NCBI GenBank assembly: GCA_024399155.1
Contig: JAKSHX010000002.1
Coordinates: forward strand, 1 to 64,000
Length of the DNA: 64,000 nucleotides
Source: an archaeon
Lineage (GTDB): Archaea > Thermoplasmatota > Thermoplasmata > Methanomassiliicoccales > Methanomethylophilaceae
Direction of reading: 5' to 3'
In this document: positions 17,301 to 25,881 of the stretch, one piece after another
How positions within the stretch are numbered: position 1 is the first letter of the stretch
How the letters are laid out: every line of letters starts with the position of its first letter
Made by a program: the position numbers and the translations under genes
The notes under the pieces: generated by a model
Database searches by the model: none
The model's input: the letters and a program-made list of their open reading frames with translations, nothing else
What the model was told of the DNA's origin: nothing

Positions 17301-17852
17301 ATGAATGATAGTGACCCACTCGAAATAATTAAAAAAATGAATGGTGTGGTAGACGCGTTCTACTTAGATTCTTTAATTCTAAAGAGGATTGGGGAAGAAG
17401 AGCGGACTGTCAGAGCTGTTGGGTCTATTGACGTTATAAATGAAGGTTTCAATCGGGCACTTAAACGTGAAAAGGTGATTTGTATTATAAAAGATCCGAG
17501 GTTCAGACCTCCGCCAGAACCAACTGTCAAACTGATGTCAGATGATGGTGAAGTTATGGGGGTGGAGGTTTTCCCTGAGACGTCAAAAGAATTCAGTAGT
17601 AGGGATGATGTTGTTTGGCTGTCTGATAACTTTGTCGTCTTTCCAGGTATATTACCTGATAAAAGAAGCAAGGAAATTTTTGTCATGCCACCTGTGCCAT
17701 TTCCTGAATTAAATGAAAGCAACGGGTGTAAAGACGTTGTCTCATGTAGTCCCGCACCAACTTGTGACAAAATGATCAGGGAATGGCATGGTTTAAAAGA
17801 TAATTCTAAACTGGCATCAGTACTAGTGGCATTTAACAGAATCAATCGATAA
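17301..17852 (+). CDS. protein of unknown function, 183 residues
   Basis: From ATG 17301 (an in-frame TTG at 17292 is less likely). I do not recognise a family. Visible: an alpha/beta N-terminal half, a Pro-rich turn (KDPRFRPPPEP), a hydrophobic strand around VVWLSDNFVVFPGI, a second Pro-rich stretch (MPPVPFP), and three Cys near the C terminus (CKDVVSCSPAPTC). No signal peptide or membrane helix. It stands alone, with a TATA-like taaattaaata about 25-30 bases before the start. Its end overlaps the convergent PRC-barrel gene by 11 bases. A long frame on the opposite strand (17360-17845) has less protein-like composition. Confidence 0.55.
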   Translation: MNDSDPLEIIKKMNGVVDAFYLDSLILKRIGEEERTVRAVGSIDVINEGFNRALKREKVICIIKDPRFRPPPEPTVKLMSDDGEVMGVEVFPETSKEFSSRDDVVWLSDNFVVFPGILPDKRSKEIFVMPPVPFPELNESNGCKDVVSCSPAPTCDKMIREWHGLKDNSKLASVLVAFNRINR

Positions 17853-18402
17853 TGATTTGATTTTTGATAGCTTTGATATCGAGTGTTAACTTTATTACAT
17901 CGGAAATTTTACCTATATCTGTCATTAGTATGCCAGATGCTGTTTTAGATCCAAAAAACCCTTTTTTAATACCTAAAAACTCATAGGCTATCCTATTTAA
18001 CTTTATCTTCAAAGAAACAACAGACCACTTCTTTAGATCCAAAGAAATTGTCTCTACTGTTCCAATATGTATATTTTCCTTTGAAATGACTTTCATACCA
18101 TTTATCATTTTGAATGTCATAAACATGTCTATATCGGCGGAAATGAATGATTTGACATTATTTAGCACATCGGATAACAAAACCACTTCTCTAATAGTGC
18201 AGCTACAGGGTTTAACTAGAATTGTGGATCTTCCAAGGCCTGTTTTAATAAATTTAGAAATGCCTTTCCCACTTTTAACACAAAAACCTTGAATCTTCCA
18301 CGTAAGATTGTCAAAACGTAAATCTACTACCTTCCCAAGTATGTATGCATCTTGGGTAATCATCTCCAAATCTCTTAAGGAATTGATATCCATCAATGGC
18401 AT
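17842..18402 (-). CDS. tandem PRC-barrel domain protein
   Basis: From ATG 18402 the protein has 186 residues (an upstream ATG at 18426 adds eight). It holds two PRC-barrel-like repeats: the first starts near AYILGKVVDLRFDNLTWKIQGFCVK, the second near IHIGTVETISLDLKKWSVVSLKIKL, each with the G-x-V...D...W/V pattern of beta-barrel folds. Archaeal PRC-barrel proteins are small and appear in RNA processing and cell division contexts; no specific role can be given. It follows the mcr operon and DUF2098 on the same strand, about 80 bases further downstream, so cotranscription with mcr is possible but unproven. Confidence 0.65.
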   Translation of the reverse strand: MPLMDINSLRDLEMITQDAYILGKVVDLRFDNLTWKIQGFCVKSGKGISKFIKTGLGRSTILVKPCSCTIREVVLLSDVLNNVKSFISADIDMFMTFKMINGMKVISKENIHIGTVETISLDLKKWSVVSLKIKLNRIAYEFLGIKKGFFGSKTASGILMTDIGKISDVIKLTLDIKAIKNQIIID

Positions 18403-18485
18403 GCAGATACACCAATAACTTATCAAATGAAATTTGTCAAATCGGAAACATAAAAAAAATTTGGAAAAAGTTTTATGGCTGGCGA

Positions 18486-18773
18486 TTATCCGCCGCCACT
18501 GGGAGTAAATCCAGATATGTCGACCTCCTCCCTCTCTTTTATCAAATCTTCAACAGATTTAAGTCCAGTTTGGAAGTCGGTCTTTCTATACTTGAATTTG
18601 ATCTCTTTGTATTCACTGACGTCTGCGGGAACTAGTAAGCTGGAGTCATACCACAATCCGGTAAAATCGAGCAGAACCCAACTCTTTCCATCATGCTCAC
18701 GAACATCCAGTACTTTCCCCACTGTAGACGTCGGCATATACTTGTAGATCTCTCCCAATCGCATTCGATTCAC
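18486..18773 (-). CDS. DUF2098 protein behind mcrA
   Basis: A 95-residue protein matching DUF2098, a small family of methanogens: YKYMPTSTVGKVLDV...GKSWVLLDFTGLWYDSSLLVPAD, then a helical tail and a Gly-rich end. The fold is probably a small beta barrel. It begins two bases after the mcrA stop and is therefore the fifth gene of an mcrB-D-G-A-DUF2098 operon. The location suggests a part in MCR assembly or modification; no activity is known to me. The first Met is used because it directly abuts mcrA. Confidence 0.75.
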   Translation of the reverse strand: MNRMRLGEIYKYMPTSTVGKVLDVREHDGKSWVLLDFTGLWYDSSLLVPADVSEYKEIKFKYRKTDFQTGLKSVEDLIKEREEVDISGFTPSGGG

Positions 18774-18775
18774 GC

Positions 18776-20446
18776 TTATGCCTTAATGATTGCAGTTCTT
18801 TCGCCCGCAGGCTTGAACTCACGGAGACCGCCGCGTCCAACTTCCTTGGTAACGTTCGCAAAGTCAAACACAAGGTTCGGATCTGCGAATGCAATTCTGA
18901 TGAATGGGTTCGCGGTAAACGCATCTCCACGAGCCGCGTGAGCCGCCTTCGGAATACCTGAATATCCTGAAAGGTGACCAACGTTCATTGCATAGTTGGG
19001 GTAGTTAGGTCCTCTGAGCTCCATAGGAAGACCCTCGTCTGATCTGTAGGCGAACGAATTAGCTGAACCACACTGATCTTGAAGGTCATATCCATAGAAT
19101 CCAAGTCTTCCAGTTCTCTCTTTATGCTGAAGCATTGAAAGATACCAAAGGTTGAGACCACAATCTGCAACTCCAGTTGCCATCGATCCTGCGATACCAC
19201 TCACCGCTGCCGCAACAGTCGCTCTCTGCGATCCACCGAAGTGCGCTTCCATTGCCGCGGGGAACTTCTCATAAGACTCAAGCGCATATGCGTTAATATC
19301 ATCACCGAGTTTAATGAGTTCGTCGTACTTTTCTGGATTCAACTTGCAAAGACCGCCATACCTGTCCTTGATCGTATCAATTGCATAATATGTGTAGTCT
19401 TCGAGGATGTTATCGGTATACGCTGCTGATGCATATTGGGTGAATCCGACTCCACCAGACATGTAACCTCCAAGGTAGATCTGGTCGAATATAATTGCAC
19501 CAAGTGCGACTGCCTCAAGTGCTGCGCGGCCTGGATCATCGGGGTAAACACGGTCTGATTGAATCATATCTGCGAGGAATCCGAACGGAATACCACCGGG
19601 CTCATTGGGTCCCCTAGCACGCCTTGCAGGCATCATGGTTCCCATGTTGATACAGAGGTGTTTTGCAGAATACGCAAAATCAGCAATTGCTGCTTCTCCT
19701 GCTGCAAGTCTGTATGCAGTGATGAATGCCATCGATATCTGCATAGCTGCATGTCTAGAAACAGTTCCTCCATCCATGACACGTCCGACAATGGTTGGAA
19801 CACGCACTGCCTGAGTCAAAGAATTTCCAATCGCCTTTTTGAGCTGTTCAGCCTGAGCTTTGGGGAAAAGCTTGTTAATATCGATGACAAATCTCTTGTC
19901 AATGTCATCTATCAACTCATCATTTCCGCTGAATACTTTCACGTATGAGTCGTATGCAAGCGCAGGGTTGATTTCAGCCATGTGCTCCTGAACTACCGCA
20001 CCACCAGGCATCGTATGATTGACTGCCTCGAGATACCCATTGATGGTCTCAGGTGTAACTTCCTTTCCGAGCCTTCTTTCAATAGTCTGATGAGGTGCAT
20101 CAAGACCTACAAGAACTGTTCTCCTAATATCATCCCACGCCTGTTGAATAGCAGAGTTGTTGATGCAATGGAGATCATCTGGCTCTACGAAAATATCGGT
20201 GTGTGACAATTGATAGGGCATCCAGGATCTTTGTCCAAGTGGGACTCCGATATCCTGGTTCATCATAGGAATGCCACGCTCTTTTGCAATCTTATTTGCT
20301 GCTTCTACGAACTCGACTTTCCTTTTAGACTGTTTCCATCCACCGTAACAGTAGAATTTTGTGTTGATGTCCGTAGGCTCCTCTTTGAACTTCTTTTTAC
20401 AGGCCTCAATAAATAGTCTGTCTTTAGATTTAGCCAATTTACTCAC
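18776..20446 (-). CDS. mcrA: methyl-coenzyme M reductase alpha subunit
   Basis: A 556-residue subunit of the enzyme that releases methane from methyl-CoM and CoB in the cytoplasm, using F430. The diagnostic block [15 protein letters not shown] carries Gly452 (site of thioglycine in the family) and Cys459. [10 protein letters not shown] has the N-methyl-His site (His263), [12 protein letters not shown] the methyl-Arg site, and GGSQRAT the Gln that is methylated in some species (Gln407). All are intact. GTG 20446 overlaps the mcrG end. A TTG at 20437 is better spaced from the AGGTGA ribosome site and would start MAKSKDRLF, closer to known McrA N termini. Confidence 0.98.
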   Translation of the reverse strand: MSKLAKSKDRLFIEACKKKFKEEPTDINTKFYCYGGWKQSKRKVEFVEAANKIAKERGIPMMNQDIGVPLGQRSWMPYQLSHTDIFVEPDDLHCINNSAIQQAWDDIRRTVLVGLDAPHQTIERRLGKEVTPETINGYLEAVNHTMPGGAVVQEHMAEINPALAYDSYVKVFSGNDELIDDIDKRFVIDINKLFPKAQAEQLKKAIGNSLTQAVRVPTIVGRVMDGGTVSRHAAMQISMAFITAYRLAAGEAAIADFAYSAKHLCINMGTMMPARRARGPNEPGGIPFGFLADMIQSDRVYPDDPGRAALEAVALGAIIFDQIYLGGYMSGGVGFTQYASAAYTDNILEDYTYYAIDTIKDRYGGLCKLNPEKYDELIKLGDDINAYALESYEKFPAAMEAHFGGSQRATVAAAVSGIAGSMATGVADCGLNLWYLSMLQHKERTGRLGFYGYDLQDQCGSANSFAYRSDEGLPMELRGPNYPNYAMNVGHLSGYSGIPKAAHAARGDAFTANPFIRIAFADPNLVFDFANVTKEVGRGGLREFKPAGERTAIIKA

Positions 20447-21212
20447 CTTTCACGTTGTAGCACTGGTATCCACCAAGTGTCCTCAATTTATGGATTCTAA
20501 GGCCGTACATTGTGACCTCTTTATCGTCTCTCATGTCTACACCGTCGACTCTGAAGATAGTTGTTCTCTTCTTGAGATCCTCGGTTTTGGCAGGTTTTCC
20601 AACGGGAATTCTCTTATCAAGAGGGAGCGCAACCTGATCTTTCACGTATACAACCTGCTTGAGTTTGTCGTCCCATACATACCTCTGCCAAGCGTCAAAC
20701 ATAAGTCCATGCTCATCCAGACGGCATGCGTGTCCGTGAACAGTTGCTCCCCTGATTCCTGTGAGTGCAGGGTCAAAAGTCTCGTTATCGATCATTTCTT
20801 TTGCGAGTTTCTCGAGATCCCTCTCACGCATTTCAATAATCTGTCTTCCAGATAGAGTACCAGTATCGATACCTCTGTACCTAGACAGATACATCCATGC
20901 CCTTTGATAAGGCGAGATGGGTGCGAAGTAAACAGAATCTGTAAACTGGACGTACCTTACGCGGTCTCCCTTTTTTGCTCCTTCGATCGGTGTAACGAGC
21001 GCCCTAATAGGACAGTCAGGTTCTTTACCTTCCTCAAGTGGTGGATGAATAGATTTGTATTCAGAACCTACGTCCCTGTGCCCCATTATCCTAACGACAT
21101 CATCCATAGGAATGTCACGAAGTTTCTTCAAGCTCTGTTTTGGGTCCATGTATCTGCGCCTATTTTTGGCGGGTACACTGTCCCCGGGATAGAATTGTCT
21201 TTTATATGCCAT
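20439..21212 (-). CDS. mcrG: methyl-coenzyme M reductase gamma subunit
   Basis: From ATG 21212 the protein has 257 residues and begins [19 protein letters not shown], the normal McrG start; the upstream ATG at 21227 overlaps mcrD and would add five residues. The site AAGGT lies 8-10 bases before ATG 21212. Conserved blocks include [30 protein letters not shown] and [17 protein letters not shown]. The gamma subunit forms part of the F430 pocket in the (alpha beta gamma)2 enzyme. The stop TAA lies within the first codons assigned to mcrA, so the two are translationally coupled. Confidence 0.97.
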   Translation of the reverse strand: MAYKRQFYPGDSVPAKNRRRYMDPKQSLKKLRDIPMDDVVRIMGHRDVGSEYKSIHPPLEEGKEPDCPIRALVTPIEGAKKGDRVRYVQFTDSVYFAPISPYQRAWMYLSRYRGIDTGTLSGRQIIEMRERDLEKLAKEMIDNETFDPALTGIRGATVHGHACRLDEHGLMFDAWQRYVWDDKLKQVVYVKDQVALPLDKRIPVGKPAKTEDLKKRTTIFRVDGVDMRDDKEVTMYGLRIHKLRTLGGYQCYNVKGE

Positions 21213-21223
21213 ATTTTTTACCT

Positions 21224-21652
21224 TCATTCATAATCATGTACTGTTGGTCTGTATTTAGAGTACCTTCCGACATTAACGCCATAGCCGATATCTTTCAAAA
21301 TCGGTTTGACAGCATCATCAATTTGCCTGACTCTTTCTTCTAGCTGCTTTTCGTTTTCCACAGCCAATTCAACATAAAAGTCGCCAACGAGATGTTTGAG
21401 CTCAATCTCTCCATCTCCGTATTTAATCATTTTACGTTCGGAATGATTATTTGCGATACCTCTATGAGGACCGCTGTCGATTTTAGCGGGAAGACTTTCG
21501 CCCTTCATGTTGATCTGCCTAATGTCTTTCACAGTCAGGATTGCGTTCAATACCTTCTCGGTAGTCTCGGCTGACAGCAGACGCTGAACCGTGACGTTAA
21601 CTTCCGGTAAAGGCACTCCCGCATATTTTGACTCTGAAATTGTGGCACTCAT
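21224..21652 (-). CDS. mcrD: McrD, MCR operon protein D
   Basis: From ATG 21652 the protein has 142 residues (ATG 21664, overlapping the mcrB stop, would add four; the GGTGA site fits 21652 better). Features: PLPEVNVTVQRLLSAETTEKVLN, then ESLPAKIDSGPHRGIANNHSERK, and a ferredoxin-like alpha/beta region ending near KPILKDIGYG. McrD is not part of purified MCR; the family is thought to help assembly or F430 loading. It lies between mcrB and mcrG in the usual order. Confidence 0.93.
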   Translation of the reverse strand: MSATISESKYAGVPLPEVNVTVQRLLSAETTEKVLNAILTVKDIRQINMKGESLPAKIDSGPHRGIANNHSERKMIKYGDGEIELKHLVGDFYVELAVENEKQLEERVRQIDDAVKPILKDIGYGVNVGRYSKYRPTVHDYE

Positions 21653-21663
21653 AGCGTTCACCA

Positions 21664-22998
21664 TTACAGTTTCTTTGCAATTTTCTTAGCCTCCGCGCCG
21701 ACGACCTGCATAGGTGTCTTGAACTCAGGAAGGTCTCCGAAAACTTCCTTGAAAAGCCCAGATGTTGCTTCTGCTGAAAAGGTCTGTGTTCCTCCATCTA
21801 AACAGTTTCCTGCTGTGACTGCGGGAATAAGTACTCCCTTGGAATGCTTGGTAACGACGTGGTTTCCGTGGAACAGACCTGGGCCTCCTCCTCCGTAAAT
21901 AGAGTGTGAGAAGAACGACATTCCAACACAGACACCCATCGAGCGTCCGTAATCTGCAGATGTTAGACCTGTCTCATGTTCAAGCAAATCGTTGTAATAC
22001 AAGATAGTCGAAGGAATTCCCTGAGCGGCTCTTGCGGCTCCAACGTTTACCATGATGGCTGCAACTTGTCCAACTGCTGCGTATGCATTCCATTTGGGAA
22101 GATCGTCAGTGGTATATACCTTGTATCCGCTTGGAAGTGTTTCCTTTACCTTGACAACTTCATCATCTATTGCCATCTCCATAAGAGACTCGATAACAGT
22201 ACCAACCGTTCCAGTCTTTCCATTTTTCTTGACAATGTTGTAGAGCATATTGTTTGCGTTTAGCCCTTCGTATGCAAGTGCGAGAAGATGTCCTCTTTCA
22301 AATGGTCCGATTGCATCACCCATTTCAAAAGCTGCTGTCTGCTCAAAAAGTGCCGAAAGTGCTACTCCTTGCATCGCGTTTCTTCCAACCAGCGCAACAA
22401 CATGGTTAGACATGATGTTCCTGAGCGCATAACCTGCACCCTCATTGTTCTGAGGAACCTCAAGAATAGACTTAACATTGGAACCAGTAAAGGTCATTGT
22501 TTGTGGATATCTTCCCCATACTGCTCCTTTAACCATGTTTGCTTTGTACATTGGAATATTGAATTCATCGATGATAGCCTGAACTGTTGCAGCCGCAACG
22601 GCCGTGAAACCAGTCGTATATTCAACTCCTGCTCTCATCCTTGCCTCAGGAACAACGACAACAATACTCTTTCCTTCAGATTTGACTTGAACGACCGTTT
22701 CGTCCCCATCAACAACCTGGACCATATCTTTTATCGCTTTTGCGATATTATCTGCTTTTTTAACTAAGGGAATATCTATTTCTTTTCCTTTGATGACAGC
22801 TCCATCTCCACCCATGGATCCAGTTTTGAGGGCTTTCTCAATTCCGGCTAAATTGACGGCAATGGTTCTTTCGGTCATTGACGCAATTCTTTTAATTGCA
22901 CTGTTACGCAACGGGCTGATAGCTTCCAAAGGAATCTGCTTGGCAATGCATTTTCCCCTGTCATCATACAAGTCGATTACGTCTTCGTATTTTTGCAT
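21664..22998 (-). CDS. mcrB: methyl-coenzyme M reductase beta subunit
   Basis: A 444-residue subunit with YEDVIDLYDDRGKCI at the start, IGPFERGHLLALAYEGLNANN, and the C-terminal FFSHSIYGGGGPGLFHGNHVVTKHSKG block that lines the CoB/F430 channel. It is the first gene of mcrBDGA; the ATG is preceded by a near-perfect AAGGAGGT at 23004-23011. mcrC, found between D and G in many methanogens, is absent here. A TATA box about 85 bases upstream and a hairpin in the leader mark the start of the operon. Confidence 0.98.
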   Translation of the reverse strand: MQKYEDVIDLYDDRGKCIAKQIPLEAISPLRNSAIKRIASMTERTIAVNLAGIEKALKTGSMGGDGAVIKGKEIDIPLVKKADNIAKAIKDMVQVVDGDETVVQVKSEGKSIVVVVPEARMRAGVEYTTGFTAVAAATVQAIIDEFNIPMYKANMVKGAVWGRYPQTMTFTGSNVKSILEVPQNNEGAGYALRNIMSNHVVALVGRNAMQGVALSALFEQTAAFEMGDAIGPFERGHLLALAYEGLNANNMLYNIVKKNGKTGTVGTVIESLMEMAIDDEVVKVKETLPSGYKVYTTDDLPKWNAYAAVGQVAAIMVNVGAARAAQGIPSTILYYNDLLEHETGLTSADYGRSMGVCVGMSFFSHSIYGGGGPGLFHGNHVVTKHSKGVLIPAVTAGNCLDGGTQTFSAEATSGLFKEVFGDLPEFKTPMQVVGAEAKKIAKKL

Positions 22999-23025
22999 TT
23001 TATACCTCCTTCTTTATGAAAGTCA

Positions 23026-23046
23026 GCAAAAGGGCAACTCTTTTGC
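23026..23046 (-). promoter_or_regulatory. hairpin in the mcrB leader
   Basis: GCAAAAG-AGTTGCC-CTTTTGC on the minus strand: a perfect 7-bp stem with a 7-base loop. It ends 15 bases before the AAGGAGGT ribosome site of mcrB, in the presumed 58-base leader. Confidence 0.45.
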
Positions 23047-23078
23047 CTCCCCTTGCAAGTGTGGGGACCGCACTATCA

Positions 23079-23088
23079 GAATATAAAG
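23079..23088 (-). promoter_or_regulatory. TATA box of the mcrBDGA operon
   Basis: CTTTATATTC on the minus strand. A start about 25 bases downstream would lie near 23057 and give a leader of about 58 bases. Confidence 0.55.
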
Positions 23089-23232
23089 ACATCCCCGCTG
23101 TCCTTGTTATTGATATTTAAGGTAGAAATGTACGGCTTGTTATCTTTAAGATTTCCGTGTGTATATCTCCAAAATCGGGTGGCCCGTATTTCGTGTTCTA
23201 TATTTAATAACTCGTTTTTAGTTCCTGTTTTT

Positions 23233-24465
23233 CTAGAATGTATTTGATTTTGACCATTTTCCCCAACATCTTAACCCTTCACGCTCCGAATCCATAGCTG
23301 AGACTTCCATTCCAGGAATTATAACTCTTACTGTAGGTATTCCAATTTCCGGACGTGTCAGATCCGAAACAATCACTCTATCAAACCCCACGTTCATGAC
23401 CTTCCCCAAAACTAATTCGATATCATCAAGAACATATGGAGTTGCTTCGTTCTTGAGTTTTGATAATTCTATTTTATTTTTATTAGAACGGTACCACATA
23501 GCGTTTGCTTTCTTGATATTCTCATAACCCATGTCGCGGGTTTTTTTCTGTAATTCTGCATTAACCTTAAGACCGTGTTTATGAGCCGTTCTGCTTTGAG
23601 CAACCTCTGTAAGTGCTCTTATAACAGCAATTTCAGGATCTAGATGTGTTCCAAGACCGATGTTTAGCATCTCCGGATCTTTAGTTCTGACATCATCTGA
23701 TGATGCGGCTATAGTTGTCACTTCCACATCTGTTGTTAAATTCTTTAAATTGACTTCTACCCCTGCATTTTTAAACTGTTTCAGCAACTTTCCAGATACG
23801 GAATTTTCATCATCTATGATAACATCTGCCTTGGTCATGTTAAATGATTCTGCTATAGACCACGCGTCTCTCTCAATAACTTCAAACATCGCATGGAGAA
23901 TTGCTTCCTCTATTGTGTTTCCAGCCGCAAGGCCGTTGGTGTGAAACCTAAATAACTGAAGATCTCCGTCTGGATAATAAGGATAGAATACCGCGCATGC
24001 AGGAACCCAAACATTCTCCCCCCTTAAAATATCATAACATTCAGTCCAAGCAATTTCAGATGATTCTAGTCCATTCATAATACGTGCTGGGAGGATCATG
24101 TCAATGGGTTCCACGTAAGACATGTCAGCCTCCCTCATTTTCTTAAGAGTCCCATATGCTATAACATCTGTTTCCTTAAGTTCAGCGCTATATCTTTCCA
24201 TTGCCTCCATAATGGCAGAAGCTTTTGCTTGATCTGGCGTTACACCTTTCCCATTATAATTGCCAAATGTTCCCTTAGCAGTTATTTTACGATTAACTGA
24301 ATATACGGGGATCTTCAAGTTGTCTATATTTGTTATATCCTCTACTTGGTCGATTCCCACTTTTTCAAGCATTGAAGATACTCTTTTGATCGTTTCTTTT
24401 GGCGATATAACTCTTATCCCTGTGCTTGCAGATACCTTTGGACAACGCTTCAGTTCGAGTCCCAT
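23233..24465 (-). CDS. ycaO: YcaO-domain protein, likely McrA thioglycine synthesis
   Basis: A 410-residue YcaO protein. ATP/Mg-binding blocks of the family are present: ASAIMEAMERYSAE, HAMFEVIERDA and TEVAQSR. YcaO enzymes activate a backbone amide with ATP; in methanogens YcaO, often with TfuA, makes the thioglycine of McrA. Position supports this: it is on the mcr strand, 234 bases before mcrB and 9 bases after an Lrp-type gene. No tfuA is seen in the window, so either it lies elsewhere or this YcaO works without it. The C terminus (WGKWSKSNTF) has no Pro-rich tail. Confidence 0.87.
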   Translation of the reverse strand: MGLELKRCPKVSASTGIRVISPKETIKRVSSMLEKVGIDQVEDITNIDNLKIPVYSVNRKITAKGTFGNYNGKGVTPDQAKASAIMEAMERYSAELKETDVIAYGTLKKMREADMSYVEPIDMILPARIMNGLESSEIAWTECYDILRGENVWVPACAVFYPYYPDGDLQLFRFHTNGLAAGNTIEEAILHAMFEVIERDAWSIAESFNMTKADVIIDDENSVSGKLLKQFKNAGVEVNLKNLTTDVEVTTIAASSDDVRTKDPEMLNIGLGTHLDPEIAVIRALTEVAQSRTAHKHGLKVNAELQKKTRDMGYENIKKANAMWYRSNKNKIELSKLKNEATPYVLDDIELVLGKVMNVGFDRVIVSDLTRPEIGIPTVRVIIPGMEVSAMDSEREGLRCWGKWSKSNTF

Positions 24466-24474
24466 CGTGGCACC

Positions 24475-24951
24475 TCAATCTTTGAGCCCTTTCCTAAACA
24501 ATTTTAAGTCGGCATTGACGTTCATATCGACACTGTCTAACAAGATATCAACCTCAACGTTCCTGATACTAGGCATTTTGAGAAGTTTTGTCTGGATCAT
24601 ATCATATAATTCATCAACATTGTGGGTGTAAATTTCACATATCAGGTTATGATCTCCAAAAGTCTTAGAAATACGCCCTATTTCTTCGTATTTTTTAAGT
24701 TGTTCAATTATAACCATGACTGAACTTCCGACTATCTGCATCATCACCAAAGATTTCATTATCCCCATCGACGCAAGGTCTATATCAATTGGATATTCTC
24801 TTATGATTCCATTTTCTTCCATCTTTGTGATGCGCCGGCTCACGGTTGCTTTGGAAAGACCTAATTTATTGCATATAACCCGTAACGGTGTTTTACCAGT
24901 TCTCAACATCTTCAATATGTCGATATCTTTTCCGTCTAAATCTTCTATCAT
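24475..24951 (-). CDS. Lrp/AsnC-family transcription regulator
   Basis: A 158-residue regulator with an N-terminal helix-turn-helix (RVICNKLGLSKATVSRRITKME, residues about 24-45) and a C-terminal RAM/AsnC ligand-binding domain. It precedes ycaO by 9 bases on the same strand, and the mcr operon follows ycaO, so it may regulate MCR genes or itself. The effector is not evident; members sense amino acids or act by oligomerisation. Confidence 0.85.
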   Translation of the reverse strand: MIEDLDGKDIDILKMLRTGKTPLRVICNKLGLSKATVSRRITKMEENGIIREYPIDIDLASMGIMKSLVMMQIVGSSVMVIIEQLKKYEEIGRISKTFGDHNLICEIYTHNVDELYDMIQTKLLKMPSIRNVEVDILLDSVDMNVNADLKLFRKGLKD

Positions 24952-25056
24952 GGAACTTTGTTACATGATTCTTTGATTTAATGTTATGTTAAAATCTTTC
25001 TGAAGGAAAGCAGACGAGATAGATTAAAAAGGATGAATAAGTTTGGGGGAGGAAAT

Positions 25057-25764
25057 TTAATTTCTTTTTGCCTTGGTAAAAACACCATCCTTGTAAACGT
25101 TTAGTTTGGATACAAACTCAGGAATCAATGCATATGGAACACCGATGGCCATCTCATCGGATTTCATGTCGGTTTTCTTTCTACATCCAAAGCATCCAAT
25201 AGAGATATTTGGTTTGCCCGTTACAATTGGCACTGCGGTTATGTCCTCGCAAGCACATTGAAAAGGAGCAGTACTGTAATATGCACGCCCACCATTTTTG
25301 TGGGTAAAAAGACATTCAAACCAATATATCCTCTCTGGAATGTCTACAAACGCCACCACATCGGGTTCAAAATCAGCCTTACTCAGAGGACATATCACTT
25401 CACCGTCAGTGTCATAGGGAATGTTTATACGTTCACTGATCATCTTTGCGGCTGCAGACGGTGAATCGTGGATACCGATTCCAAAATGAAAATCTCCTGT
25501 GATGACTTTCTCAGGCGTCTTCATCATACCGAGGCATGAGGCCCCAACATTGCATCCCTGCATGTCTAAAGGCATCTTTAAACACATTCCATTCTTGGCG
25601 CTCATAACAGCCTGACAGTGACTCATTTGCTTATCCGGCGTCTTAAACTCGCCTGGATAAGTTTCACCCCTTTTAATGAGTTTTATTGCTACAGGTTCGT
25701 ATCTCAACATAAGCAATTCTTTCATACTTTCTGCATATTCAGAATTCTCTTTTTTTCCTATCAT
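25057..25764 (-). CDS. DUF169 family protein
   Basis: A 235-residue DUF169 protein (YEPVAIKLIKRG near the start). It has many Cys: HCQAV, CLKMP, GCNVGASC, CPLSK, FQCACED and IGCFGCRKKTD, a set that could bind an iron-sulfur cluster or heme-like cofactor. DUF169 genes are common near methyltransferase and corrinoid genes in methanogens and acetogens, but the biochemical role is unknown. Here it lies directly downstream of mtaA, separated by a hairpin, so it may be a separate unit or read-through partner. Confidence 0.75.
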   Translation of the reverse strand: MIGKKENSEYAESMKELLMLRYEPVAIKLIKRGETYPGEFKTPDKQMSHCQAVMSAKNGMCLKMPLDMQGCNVGASCLGMMKTPEKVITGDFHFGIGIHDSPSAAAKMISERINIPYDTDGEVICPLSKADFEPDVVAFVDIPERIYWFECLFTHKNGGRAYYSTAPFQCACEDITAVPIVTGKPNISIGCFGCRKKTDMKSDEMAIGVPYALIPEFVSKLNVYKDGVFTKAKRN

Positions 25765-25831
25765 GAAAGGAGAAGCACAGTGGGGTAGGATAAAACTATC
25801 GTAGCGGGACGGTGAAATATGAAAAGAATTG

Positions 25832-25847
25832 AGGGGCTAAGGCCCCT
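25832..25847 (-). terminator. hairpin downstream of mtaA
   Basis: AGGGGC-TTAG/TAAG-GCCCCT type hairpin (6-bp GC stem, 4-base loop) about 35 bases after the mtaA stop, followed on the minus strand by a T-containing AT-rich stretch. Probably ends or attenuates transcription between mtaA and the DUF169 gene. Confidence 0.45.
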
Positions 25848-25881
25848 GTAAATGGTTTAAACGGCCAGGTTACAGATCAAT

